From positions 1 to 7,868 of the forward strand of contig JAGBZE010000184.1 in NCBI GenBank assembly GCA_017628435.1: a stretch of 7,868 bases of DNA. Reading direction: 5' to 3'. The notes beneath the pieces were generated by a model that saw only the letters and a program-made list of their open reading frames with translations, did not search any database and was not told where the DNA came from. Below, piece after piece: positions 1 to 5,528 of this stretch (its first letter is position 1; every line of letters starts with the position of its first letter). The translations under genes were made by a program, and so were the position numbers. This DNA is from Akkermansia sp. (lineage in GTDB: Bacteria > Verrucomicrobiota > Verrucomicrobiia > Verrucomicrobiales > Akkermansiaceae).

Positions 1-2
1 GC

Positions 3-62
3 TGGCTGAATGAAAATCACACCCTTGATAGAAAGCCACCTGAATTTATGATTCCGGTGTGA
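3..62 (+). CDS. Possible C-terminal end of an upstream gene (partial)
   Basis: Frame 3 stays open from the window edge to a TGA at 60-62 and reads WLNENHTLDRKPPEFMIPV. The other two forward frames stop within the first 15 bases. The residue mix (W, N, H, PPEF) looks like a genuine protein tail rather than random translation, but 19 codons are too few to identify a family. The true gene, if real, begins before the window. It could equally be non-coding sequence open by chance. Confidence 0.35.
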   Translation, partial: WLNENHTLDRKPPEFMIPV

Positions 63-338
63 GGGGAACTGCAACCTTCAAAATCTCGCGTTTTAGTATG
101 ACAAAACACACGATTGCTCGCTTCGCTCGGGGTTCTGATATCTTTATCTGTTTATCCCGGGGCTTGGGGCTTCGCGTCTCGCTTCGCTCGCTTGCTACGC
201 CCTCACAGGTACGCCCCGCGCTAAGAAAAGTTCCGCCCTGCGGGCTCATTTTTCCGCTCGCTGCGCTCGCCTTCAAATCACAATTTCTCGAAAACTTTGG
301 AACACATGTGAAGCCCGACCTTTTCCCCAACTTTCCGC
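63..338. repeat. Non-coding block with repeated CTCGCTTCGCTCG motifs
   Basis: This stretch before the glycosidase gene holds no credible gene. Two overlapping open frames of about 100 codons lie on opposite strands (59-364 + and 46-345 -), but both have abnormal, low-complexity Arg/Ser/Leu-rich composition and neither has a ribosome-binding site. The 13-mer CTCGCTTCGCTCG occurs at 117-129 and 178-190, with a one-mismatch copy at 257-269. GCTTCGC occurs at 120-126, 169-175 and 181-187; its complement GCGAAGC is known as an unusually stable DNA mini-hairpin. A short GCCC-TGC-GGGC hairpin lies near 235-245. The block is probably a dispersed intergenic repeat; this is inference, since only one copy of the block is visible here. 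Confidence 0.35.
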
Positions 339-367
339 TTGCCATGCGGGTTTCACTATGCTAGAGT
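339..367 (+). promoter_or_regulatory. Sigma70-type promoter with extended -10 for the glycosidase gene
   Basis: The -35 box is TTGCCA at 339-344 (5 of 6 to TTGACA). A 17-bp spacer follows, then TAGAGT at 362-367 (4 of 6 to TATAAT), preceded by TGC at 359-361, which is an extended -10 element. Transcription would start near 374, giving a leader of about 25 nt. No Shine-Dalgarno sequence precedes the ATG at 400 (the upstream bases are ATTTAAGTT). Confidence 0.5.
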
Positions 368-399
368 GTAGCCTGATTGGCGATCCGATTATTTAAGTT

Positions 400-2964
400 A
401 TGCGTAATAATATCTTTCTGAAATCACTACTGGCAGTTCTTCTTGCCACAGGCATGGGAACCAGCCTTACCAGCTGCAACGAAGGCAAGAAGGCCGACAC
501 TCCCAAGGCAACTGCCGTAGAAAACGAAGCAGGCCAGATTACCTGCACCCTGGAAAACAGCACGCTTTCCGCCACCTTTGAATACAAGGACGGCAGCGTG
601 GTATTCGGCGGGCTGAAGGCAGCAGACGGCACCCAGCTTCTGCAGAGCGGCGGCAACGTGTTCTCCCTTACCCTGGCCAACGGGCAGCAGGTGAACATGA
701 AGTCCTCCAAGCTGCAGGTTCAGTCTCTTTCCCCGAATCCCAATGCCCTGCGCCAGTCCGAAAAGCTTTCCGGCAGTGCCGTATCGGCCACCTTCACCGC
801 CCCGGACAATTCATTCAGCATTGAGTGGAAGGCCATTCTGCGTGAGGGTTCACACTACCTGCGCCAGGAATTCACGCTGAAGGCCACGGATGCGCCCGTT
901 CCCTTTGCCAGCATCACCCCCCTGCAGGTGATTCCCACCGAGGAAGGCGGCATCCCTTCCATTTCCGGCAACACGACCCACGGCACCGTGGCTGTGACGG
1001 ATTCCATGTTCATGGGTCTGGAAACGCCGATGTCTGTGATGACTGTGGGCAAGCACGGTGCCACCCAGGAGGATACCTGGTCAGCCCAGAGCTGGACGCC
1101 CGGTATGTTCGGCAGTGTCTTTGCAGTACCGGAGAGCTTCCACCCAGTGTACGGCAACCAGTATGACGAGAAGAACGGGCCGGCAGTAAAGCACCTGGTA
1201 GCCGCAGAAGGCCCGGTCAAGTTTGAGGAACCCGGCGAATGCGCCATTGACTTCAAGTATGAGAGCGGCAACAACCGCCTCAACATTGTAGGCGTGCAGC
1301 TGGTGACCACCTCCGGCCAGGTGGTTTCTGAGGATATCCACTCCGGCTTCACCGGCCACAATTCCAGCGACTCCACCTACCGCGTGATTGTTCCCGTGGC
1401 GGGCACCTACAACCTGCGCTACTGGGTACAGAAAAAGACAGAACCCGTCACCAGCTCCGGCCGTATCTCCCTCTCCCTCGCCACCGGCAATCCGGAGGTT
1501 GACACCGACCCCATTCCCGAGGACATGGTGCGCGGCACCTGGGTGCGCAAGGCCAACCTGACCAAGGAATCCCCCTGGAAGGTAAGCTCCGTCATCGGTC
1601 TGTTCACTCCCGGCCAGCAGCGCCGCTCCTTCCTTTCTTACATTGAGAGCGAAAAGCCCGTTCCCTACCGCACCATGGTGCACTACAATGACTGGTACGA
1701 AGTAGGCATCACTCTGCATGACTATGAGGACCCCGCCAAGCGCACCAGCGAGAAGATGTCCCTTGATATCCTCAACACCTGGAAGAAGGAGCTCTTCGAG
1801 AAACGCAACACCAAGCTTGATGCCTATGTTCTCGATGACGGCTGGGATGACTTCAACAGCCTGTGGGACTTCCACATCGGGTTCCCGAATGGTTTCTCCA
1901 AGCTGAACGAGGTTGCCACCAGCATGGGCTGCGGCATGGGCACCTGGCTTGGCCCGGTGGGTGGCTACGGCACCAGCAAGAGCATGCGCATCAAGCACTG
2001 GAACCAGACTCACCCGAACAACCGCATTGCCAACTTCGAGCTTTCCAATCCGGAGTACTTCAATGCCTTCGTGGATCGCTGCAAGTACATGATCAATAAC
2101 TATGACATGCGCTACTTCAAGTTCGACGGCATTTCCACCAAGTTCCACGCCAAGGGCCCGGGTGCTCTGGAGGACGCCGAAGGCATTCTGCGTGTGCTCA
2201 CCGCCCTGCGCGAGGCTCGCCCGGACATCTACATCAACACCACGGTGGGTACCTGGGCCAGTCCGTTCTGGTTCATGTATGCCGATTCCATCTGGCGCCA
2301 GGAGAACGACTTCGACCAGATGGGCAACGTGGGTGATGACCGCGACAAGTGGATTACCTACCGCGACCGTCTGGTGCATGAGGTATTTGTGGAAGGCGCC
2401 CCGCTCTTCCCCATCAATGCGCTCATGACCCACGGCACCATCATCACGAAGAACGGCCCGCCCCGCGTGATGAGCAAGGACCCCGCCAACTGCGTCAAGG
2501 AAATGCGCACGGCCTTCGCCTGCGGTTCCGGTCTGCAGGAAATTTATGTGGATGCCGACCTCATGGCTCAGGAGGATGGTAAGCTCTGGGATGAGCTGGC
2601 CGGCTGCATTGCCTGGGTGCGCCGCAATGCCGATGTGCTTGCAGACACGCACTGGGTAGGCGGTAATCCCTGGAACAAGAACACCAAGGAAGGCGATATC
2701 TACGGCTGGGCTTCCTGGAACCCGGAGAAGTGCACGCTTGCGCTGCGCAATTCCTCCGACAAGCCCAAGACTCTTAAATCCACCCTGCGCCAGATTCTGG
2801 ACGTGCCCCCCGGTGTGGTTGGCTCTGTCATCCTGAAGAGCTCCTTCGCCGACCAGCGCGTACTGAAGGGCATCATGAACCGCAAGCTGAATGTTGATAC
2901 CGAAATCAGCATCACGCTGGAGCCCATGGAGGTCATCGTGATGGAAGGTGTGACGGTGAAGTAA
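400..2964 (+). CDS. Lipoprotein alpha-galactosidase-like glycoside hydrolase (clan GH-D, GH27/GH36 type)
   Basis: This 854-residue exported enzyme probably releases terminal alpha-linked galactose or N-acetylgalactosamine from glycans. Residues 1-26 form a lipoprotein signal: basic start, hydrophobic core, then lipobox LTSC with Cys26, so it should be lipid-anchored in the envelope. Residues about 45-260 look like the N-terminal beta-supersandwich of these enzymes. About 275-361 is a separate beta-rich module. The TIM barrel follows (about 420-710), then a C-terminal beta domain ending in EPMEVIVMEG. Catalytic signs: DDGWDD at 479-484 (sugar-binding aspartates), KFDG at 574-577 with Asp576 as nucleophile, and WRQEND at 632-637 with Asp637 as acid/base, matching the WRxxxD pattern of human alpha-galactosidase A. 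The 61-residue spacing equals that of human Asp170/Asp231. Substrate specificity cannot be read from the sequence, and alpha-N-acetylgalactosaminidase is an equal alternative. It stands alone, with its own promoter and terminator. The ATG at 400 is the only start giving the full signal peptide. Confidence 0.85.
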   Translation: MRNNIFLKSLLAVLLATGMGTSLTSCNEGKKADTPKATAVENEAGQITCTLENSTLSATFEYKDGSVVFGGLKAADGTQLLQSGGNVFSLTLANGQQVNMKSSKLQVQSLSPNPNALRQSEKLSGSAVSATFTAPDNSFSIEWKAILREGSHYLRQEFTLKATDAPVPFASITPLQVIPTEEGGIPSISGNTTHGTVAVTDSMFMGLETPMSVMTVGKHGATQEDTWSAQSWTPGMFGSVFAVPESFHPVYGNQYDEKNGPAVKHLVAAEGPVKFEEPGECAIDFKYESGNNRLNIVGVQLVTTSGQVVSEDIHSGFTGHNSSDSTYRVIVPVAGTYNLRYWVQKKTEPVTSSGRISLSLATGNPEVDTDPIPEDMVRGTWVRKANLTKESPWKVSSVIGLFTPGQQRRSFLSYIESEKPVPYRTMVHYNDWYEVGITLHDYEDPAKRTSEKMSLDILNTWKKELFEKRNTKLDAYVLDDGWDDFNSLWDFHIGFPNGFSKLNEVATSMGCGMGTWLGPVGGYGTSKSMRIKHWNQTHPNNRIANFELSNPEYFNAFVDRCKYMINNYDMRYFKFDGISTKFHAKGPGALEDAEGILRVLTALREARPDIYINTTVGTWASPFWFMYADSIWRQENDFDQMGNVGDDRDKWITYRDRLVHEVFVEGAPLFPINALMTHGTIITKNGPPRVMSKDPANCVKEMRTAFACGSGLQEIYVDADLMAQEDGKLWDELAGCIAWVRRNADVLADTHWVGGNPWNKNTKEGDIYGWASWNPEKCTLALRNSSDKPKTLKSTLRQILDVPPGVVGSVILKSSFADQRVLKGIMNRKLNVDTEISITLEPMEVIVMEGVTVK

Positions 2965-2986
2965 ATCATCGCTCCCAGAAACTTCA

Positions 2987-3020
2987 AGAGCCGCACCCCA
3001 TCAGGTGCGGCTCTCTTTTT
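2987..3020 (+). terminator. Rho-independent terminator of the glycosidase gene
   Basis: An 11-bp perfect stem (AGAGCCGCACC at 2987-2997 with GGTGCGGCTCT at 3004-3014) closes a 6-nt loop and is followed by CTTTTT at 3015-3020. It begins 22 nt after the stop codon. Confidence 0.9.
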
Positions 3021-3046
3021 CAGATTTGCGAACTGTTGTAAACCCA

Positions 3047-3060
3047 CAAACTGCAGTTTG
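3047..3060. repeat. 14-bp perfect palindrome CAAACTGCAGTTTG
   Basis: CAAACTGCAGTTTG reads identically on both strands. It lies just left of the larger inverted-repeat element, between two convergent genes. Its role is unknown. It is away from both gene starts, so an operator function is unlikely. Confidence 0.5.
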
Positions 3061-3062
3061 AC

Positions 3063-3226
3063 GAATGCAGATTTCAGAAGTCAGAATGCAGAATTGTGAG
3101 TTTGTGTGCGGCGGTTGCCGCACCTGTAAACAAAATTACCTGAGAAATCTCAGGTAATTTTCATTTCTTTGCGCGGCCGCCAGGCTGCGCACTAACTACT
3201 GATTCTGCGTTCTGAAATCTGCATTC
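3063..3226. repeat. 164-bp inverted-repeat element enclosing three hairpins (MITE-like or structured RNA)
   Basis: The outer arms are 3063-3087 and 3202-3226. The outermost 17 bp are perfectly complementary (GAATGCAGATTTCAGAA against 3210-3226); after 2 mismatches a further 6 bp pair, so 23 of 25 match. Inside are three consecutive hairpins: 3106-3123 (GTGCGGC-GGTT-GCCGCAC), 3132-3161 (14-bp AT-rich stem) and 3171-3190 (8 bp with one G-T pair, containing GCGGCCGC). The nonamer GAATGCAGA recurs directly at 3063-3071 and 3084-3092. There is no open frame of note. The plan resembles a non-autonomous palindromic insertion or intergenic repeat. I see no clear target-site duplication, and mobility is inference. 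As a folded RNA it would be a four-way junction. Confidence 0.55.
3132..3161. terminator. Symmetrical hairpin, possible bidirectional terminator
   Basis: AAAATTACCTGAGA (3132-3145) pairs perfectly with TCTCAGGTAATTTT (3148-3161) across a 2-nt loop. The stem ends in A-run/T-run on both strands, so RNA from either direction carries a hairpin ending in UUUU. It lies between convergent genes. The leftward peroxiredoxin gene has no other terminator between its stop (3274) and this point, so this is its best candidate. The stem is AU-rich at its base and would be weaker than the other two terminators in the window. Confidence 0.45.
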
Positions 3227-3273
3227 CTACAAATCGTCATTTCGAGTTTTAGAGGTGCCCGTTTATAAATACC

Positions 3274-3909
3274 TTACGACTTCGTTACCGCCTTACCCAG
3301 GTACTCGGCCACGCCTTCGTGAGTGGGCTTCATGGCCTCCTGGCCGGGATGCCAGCCCAGCGGGCAGACCTCGCCATATTGCTCGAAATGCTGCAACGCA
3401 TCCACGATGCGGATAGCCTCGTCGATGGAACGCCCCAGCGGCATATCGTTCACCAGCTGGTGGCGCACGATGCCCTGCTTATCGATAAGGAAGAGGCCTC
3501 GGTAGGCAACCAGCTCGCCAATGACCTGCAGCTTGCCGTGTCCGTCAACATATCGCTCACCGGCAAGTACATCGAAAGCATCGGCAATGGTCTTATTGGT
3601 ATCGGCCACCAGCGGATAGCTCACGCCCTTGATACCGCCGTCGCTCTGCTCCTTCTGGCACCAGGCCCAGTGGCTGTACTCGGTATCGGTGGAACAACCC
3701 ACCACCACGGTGTTGCGTCGCGCAAACTCCGGCAGCGCTGCCTGGAAGCCCAGAAGCTCGGTCGGGCATACAAAGGTGAAATCCTTCGGGTAGAAGAAGA
3801 AAACTACATACTTCTGCCCGATATAATCCTGAAGCGAGAAGTCATTCACGATTTCGCCATCTACCACTGCGGTTGCCTTGAATACGGGTGCTTGTTTTCC
3901 TACTAACAT
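3274..3909 (-). CDS. 2-Cys peroxiredoxin (AhpC/Prx1 type)
   Basis: This 211-residue cytoplasmic thiol peroxidase reduces hydrogen peroxide, organic hydroperoxides and probably peroxynitrite. The active-site motif PKDFTFVCPTE spans 41-51, with Pro41, Thr45 and peroxidatic Cys48. Arg149 is a candidate for the other conserved active-site residue. The resolving Cys182 lies in GEVCPLGW, which marks a typical 2-Cys dimer. About 29 residues follow it, like the Prx1 subfamily and longer than enterobacterial AhpC. Two features usual in over-oxidation-sensitive enzymes are altered: GGIK replaces GGLG at 91-94, and Tyr-Leu replaces Tyr-Phe near 203-204. Extra cysteines are at 72 and 84. I chose the ATG at 3909; a TTG three codons upstream (3918) would add MHI but has no support. 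Neither start has a Shine-Dalgarno sequence. No ahpF reductase gene is adjacent, so the electron donor (AhpF or thioredoxin) is unknown. It has its own promoter and is separated from the ankyrin gene by a terminator. Confidence 0.95.
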   Translation of the reverse strand: MLVGKQAPVFKATAVVDGEIVNDFSLQDYIGQKYVVFFFYPKDFTFVCPTELLGFQAALPEFARRNTVVVGCSTDTEYSHWAWCQKEQSDGGIKGVSYPLVADTNKTIADAFDVLAGERYVDGHGKLQVIGELVAYRGLFLIDKQGIVRHQLVNDMPLGRSIDEAIRIVDALQHFEQYGEVCPLGWHPGQEAMKPTHEGVAEYLGKAVTKS

Positions 3910-3936
3910 AATATGCAATTATTGGTTGTTACGGTT

Positions 3937-3965
3937 AGGATACACTAACTTACTGTTTTGTTCAA
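3937..3965 (-). promoter_or_regulatory. Sigma70-type promoter of the peroxiredoxin gene
   Basis: On the minus strand, TTGAAC (3965-3960) and TATCCT (3942-3937) are separated by 17 bp, each matching 4 of 6 consensus positions. Transcription would begin near 3930, about 20 nt before the ATG at 3909. The surrounding DNA is AT-rich. No clear OxyR or PerR operator was recognised. Confidence 0.4.
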
Positions 3966-4005
3966 TCTTATTTTGGAATTTTTCTAAAAAGATAATTCAC
4001 AGGTC

Positions 4006-4041
4006 AAAAAAAACTCCCGCCTCAGGAACTTGAGGCGGGAG
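4006..4041 (-). terminator. Rho-independent terminator of the ankyrin gene
   Basis: On the minus strand an 11-bp perfect stem (CTCCCGCCTCA at 4041-4031, TGAGGCGGGAG at 4024-4014) has a 6-nt loop and is followed by eight T (4013-4006). It lies 22 nt after the ankyrin stop and before the peroxiredoxin promoter, so the two leftward genes are separate units. Confidence 0.92.
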
Positions 4042-4063
4042 GAATAAGTCATTGAACAGTTAA

Positions 4064-4960
4064 TTATTCAGCTCCTGCAGCCCGCAGAATCTCTGCTACT
4101 TCTGTTTTGCCTTGGCTGATAGCGTATTGCAGCGGCGTGATGTGCTTTCCTGCCTCAGCATCCCAGAAACTCTCGCAATTAAGGTTTATTCCCGGAACAG
4201 CGATAAGAAGCTTCACGCAATCAACGTGACCATGTCTCACGGCCAGCGCGATAGCAGGACCATGGCTGCCATATTCATTGATACCGAAATCTTCATTTCC
4301 CTTCACTGCCTCGACAATCAATTCCAGGCATTCCTTATGCCCAAGCGCAGCAGCCATCTCGCTCGCCGAGAGCTCCGCCCCGGCGGGCTTAAACTCTCCT
4401 TTTTCAATAATAGCCTTGAGAGCAGCAGCATCATTGGTAAGGATGGCATGCAGCTGGGCACTCGGGCATTTCCAGTCGGGGTGATTCAGGATTAACTTGA
4501 TAGCCTTTTTATTATTTTCCGCTGCCGCCAGCAGAATAGGCTCACCAATATCAGCCGCATGAACATGCAGACGAATACCGGGAATAGAAAGCACAAGCTT
4601 CGTCATTTCTATATCTTTACTACTCACAGCATAGTGCACGATATTCTCATATAACCCCCTGTACACAAGCTTTGTTCCGGCCTGAATATGCAGTTTAACC
4701 AGTTCTTTATCTCCATTTAAGACAGCGTCCAACATATCGTTAACCGGAAAATCCACAGGGCCTCTGGCAGCGAGCTTTTTCTGGGCTTCAGCCTGCTCCT
4801 CCGGTGTAATCACCATGGGCTGGACGACCCAGTTCTCCTCCTGCTCAACAGCAGCAACCGATTCTCCGGCGGTGTTCTCAGATGCCGGCCACACCACAAC
4901 CGCCGTTCCGGCAATAACGGCCGCAGCACCAATGCAAAGTGTCAATTTCTTCAGTTTCAT
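4064..4960 (-). CDS. Ankyrin-repeat protein with N-terminal export signal or membrane anchor
   Basis: This protein has 298 residues. Residues 1-25 form a basic start (MKLKK) and a hydrophobic segment up to VVVWPAS, so it is either cleaved and exported or anchored by one N-terminal helix. There is no lipobox. A short acidic linker (about 28-70) leads to about seven degenerate ankyrin units from 72 to the C-terminus. The best preserved are 108-130 (HYAVSSKDIEMTKLVLSIPG), 140-162, 236-260 (AIALAVRHGHVDCVKLLIAV) and 275-298 (TPLQYAISQGKTEVAEILRA). Ankyrin repeats bind proteins; there is no enzymatic domain and the partner is unknown. The final repeat reaches the last residue, so the protein looks complete. 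Its DNA appears more AT-rich than the flanking genes. The ATG at 4960 gives the full signal segment and has no Shine-Dalgarno sequence. It is transcribed alone, divergently from the KH-priA pair. An effector role is possible but unsupported. Confidence 0.85.
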   Translation of the reverse strand: MKLKKLTLCIGAAAVIAGTAVVVWPASENTAGESVAAVEQEENWVVQPMVITPEEQAEAQKKLAARGPVDFPVNDMLDAVLNGDKELVKLHIQAGTKLVYRGLYENIVHYAVSSKDIEMTKLVLSIPGIRLHVHAADIGEPILLAAAENNKKAIKLILNHPDWKCPSAQLHAILTNDAAALKAIIEKGEFKPAGAELSASEMAAALGHKECLELIVEAVKGNEDFGINEYGSHGPAIALAVRHGHVDCVKLLIAVPGINLNCESFWDAEAGKHITPLQYAISQGKTEVAEILRAAGAE

Positions 4961-4974
4961 AACGTTGCAATATC

Positions 4975-5003
4975 ATTATGTATGAATGAATACGCGATGT
5001 CAA
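4975..5003 (-). promoter_or_regulatory. Near-consensus sigma70 promoter of the ankyrin gene, almost leaderless
   Basis: On the minus strand, perfect TTGACA (5003-4998), a 17-bp spacer, then CATAAT (4980-4975, 5 of 6). Only 14 nt separate the -10 box from the ATG at 4960, so transcription should start near 4968 and leave a leader of about 6-9 nt. That is too short for a normal Shine-Dalgarno sequence, and none is present. Confidence 0.7.
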
Positions 5004-5060
5004 GATAAAATATGGGACAGTGTATCCATTGGCGCACATCGGCATATGGCAGAAATATGC

Positions 5061-5069
5061 TGCTAGAAT
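5061..5069 (+). promoter_or_regulatory. Possible distal extended -10 promoter for the KH-priA operon
   Basis: TGCTAGAAT is an extended -10 element (TGC plus TAGAAT, 5 of 6 to TATAAT), very like the one before the glycosidase gene (TGCTAGAGT at 359-367). No good -35 box is spaced to it. A transcript from here would have a leader of about 175 nt and include the AGGAG before the KH start. Confidence 0.3.
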
Positions 5070-5211
5070 GGCAACATGGTTTCCCCCGCGGCACATCATA
5101 TATCGCTGGGTATACAGAGATTCGTTTCGCTTTTGCTGCCGTGGTGTTTCTGCAGCTTCCTGTACAACAAGCGCGTGTTCATTAAACTGTGACGCATGAA
5201 GCATTGGCATC

Positions 5212-5240
5212 TTGACAGCGTTAAGAGCATTCTGTAAAGT
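5212..5240 (+). promoter_or_regulatory. Proximal sigma70 promoter of the KH-priA operon, leaderless position
   Basis: Perfect TTGACA (5212-5217), a 17-bp spacer and TAAAGT (5235-5240, 4 of 6). The ATG of the KH gene at 5250 begins only 10 nt after the -10 box, so transcripts would start 0-3 nt before, or at, the start codon. The AGGAG at 5241-5245 would then be excluded from the message. Confidence 0.5.
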
Positions 5241-5249
5241 AGGAGTCGT

Positions 5250-5525
5250 ATGCACCAGCTCACAGAATCCATAGGTAAGTATCTGCTCGCAGCCGTATCG
5301 CCCCTCATTCGCCACCCGGAGAATGCAGAGCTGCGAGTTGCCGCCACACCGGCTGGGGATATGCTGCGTTTCCGTCTGGTACTGGAGCAGGAGGACGTAG
5401 CCCGCGTGATTGGTCGTAATGGCATGACAGCATCCGCCATCCGTTCCCTGGCTAAGGCCGCCGGTGAAAAAGCCGGCACCAAGGTGGTGGTGCACATTCT
5501 TTCCCGGGAAGAAGCAGAGGCCTGA
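5250..5525 (+). CDS. khpA: Small KH-domain RNA-binding protein (KhpA/YlqC family)
   Basis: The 91-residue protein is essentially one KH domain. Residues 2-30 resemble the KhpA start (helix ESIGKYLLAAVSPLIRHPENAEL). The RNA-gripping loop follows as ARVIGRNGMTASAIRSL, with the GxxG signature Gly55-Arg-Asn-Gly58, then a helix and a final strand (KVVVHIL, 78-84). A short charged tail (SREEAEA) makes it somewhat longer than typical members of about 76-80 residues. Known KhpA proteins bind RNA, often with KhpB/Jag, and affect cell-envelope growth and small-RNA regulation in Firmicutes; the role in this lineage is not established. A typical neighbour such as rpsP or rimM is absent. The ATG at 5250 follows AGGAG with a short 4-nt gap, and no other internal Met is usable. 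It is the first gene of a pair with priA, 3 nt upstream of it. Confidence 0.85.
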   Translation: MHQLTESIGKYLLAAVSPLIRHPENAELRVAATPAGDMLRFRLVLEQEDVARVIGRNGMTASAIRSLAKAAGEKAGTKVVVHILSREEAEA

Positions 5526-5528
5526 TTT

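Noticed and set aside
117..269. CRISPR-like array from the repeated CTCGCTTCGCTCG motif
   Set aside because: The repeat unit is only 13 bp, the spacings differ (61 and 79 bp), there are three copies with one mismatched, and no cas genes are nearby.
59..364. Overlapping open frames of about 100 codons on both strands before the glycosidase gene (59-364 + and 46-345 -)
   Set aside because: Low-complexity, basic products arising from the CGCTCG repeats, no ribosome-binding site, and the + frame runs through the glycosidase promoter. Probably spurious translations of repeat DNA.
1081..2652. A 523-codon open frame on the minus strand
   Set aside because: It lies wholly antisense to the glycosidase gene, whose signal peptide, catalytic motifs and terminator are clear. 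The product is His/Ala/Gly/Val-rich with no recognisable domain, typical of the mirror frame of a GC-rich gene.
3274..4960. Peroxiredoxin and ankyrin genes as one operon
   Set aside because: A strong terminator (4006-4041) and a separate promoter (3937-3965) lie between them.
5068..5199. Small + strand open frames (43 codons from ATG 5068; 38 codons from ATG 5075) in the region before the KH gene
   Set aside because: No Shine-Dalgarno sequence before either, no recognisable composition or motif, and two overlapping frames of similar length suggest chance. A leader peptide cannot be excluded but is not supported.
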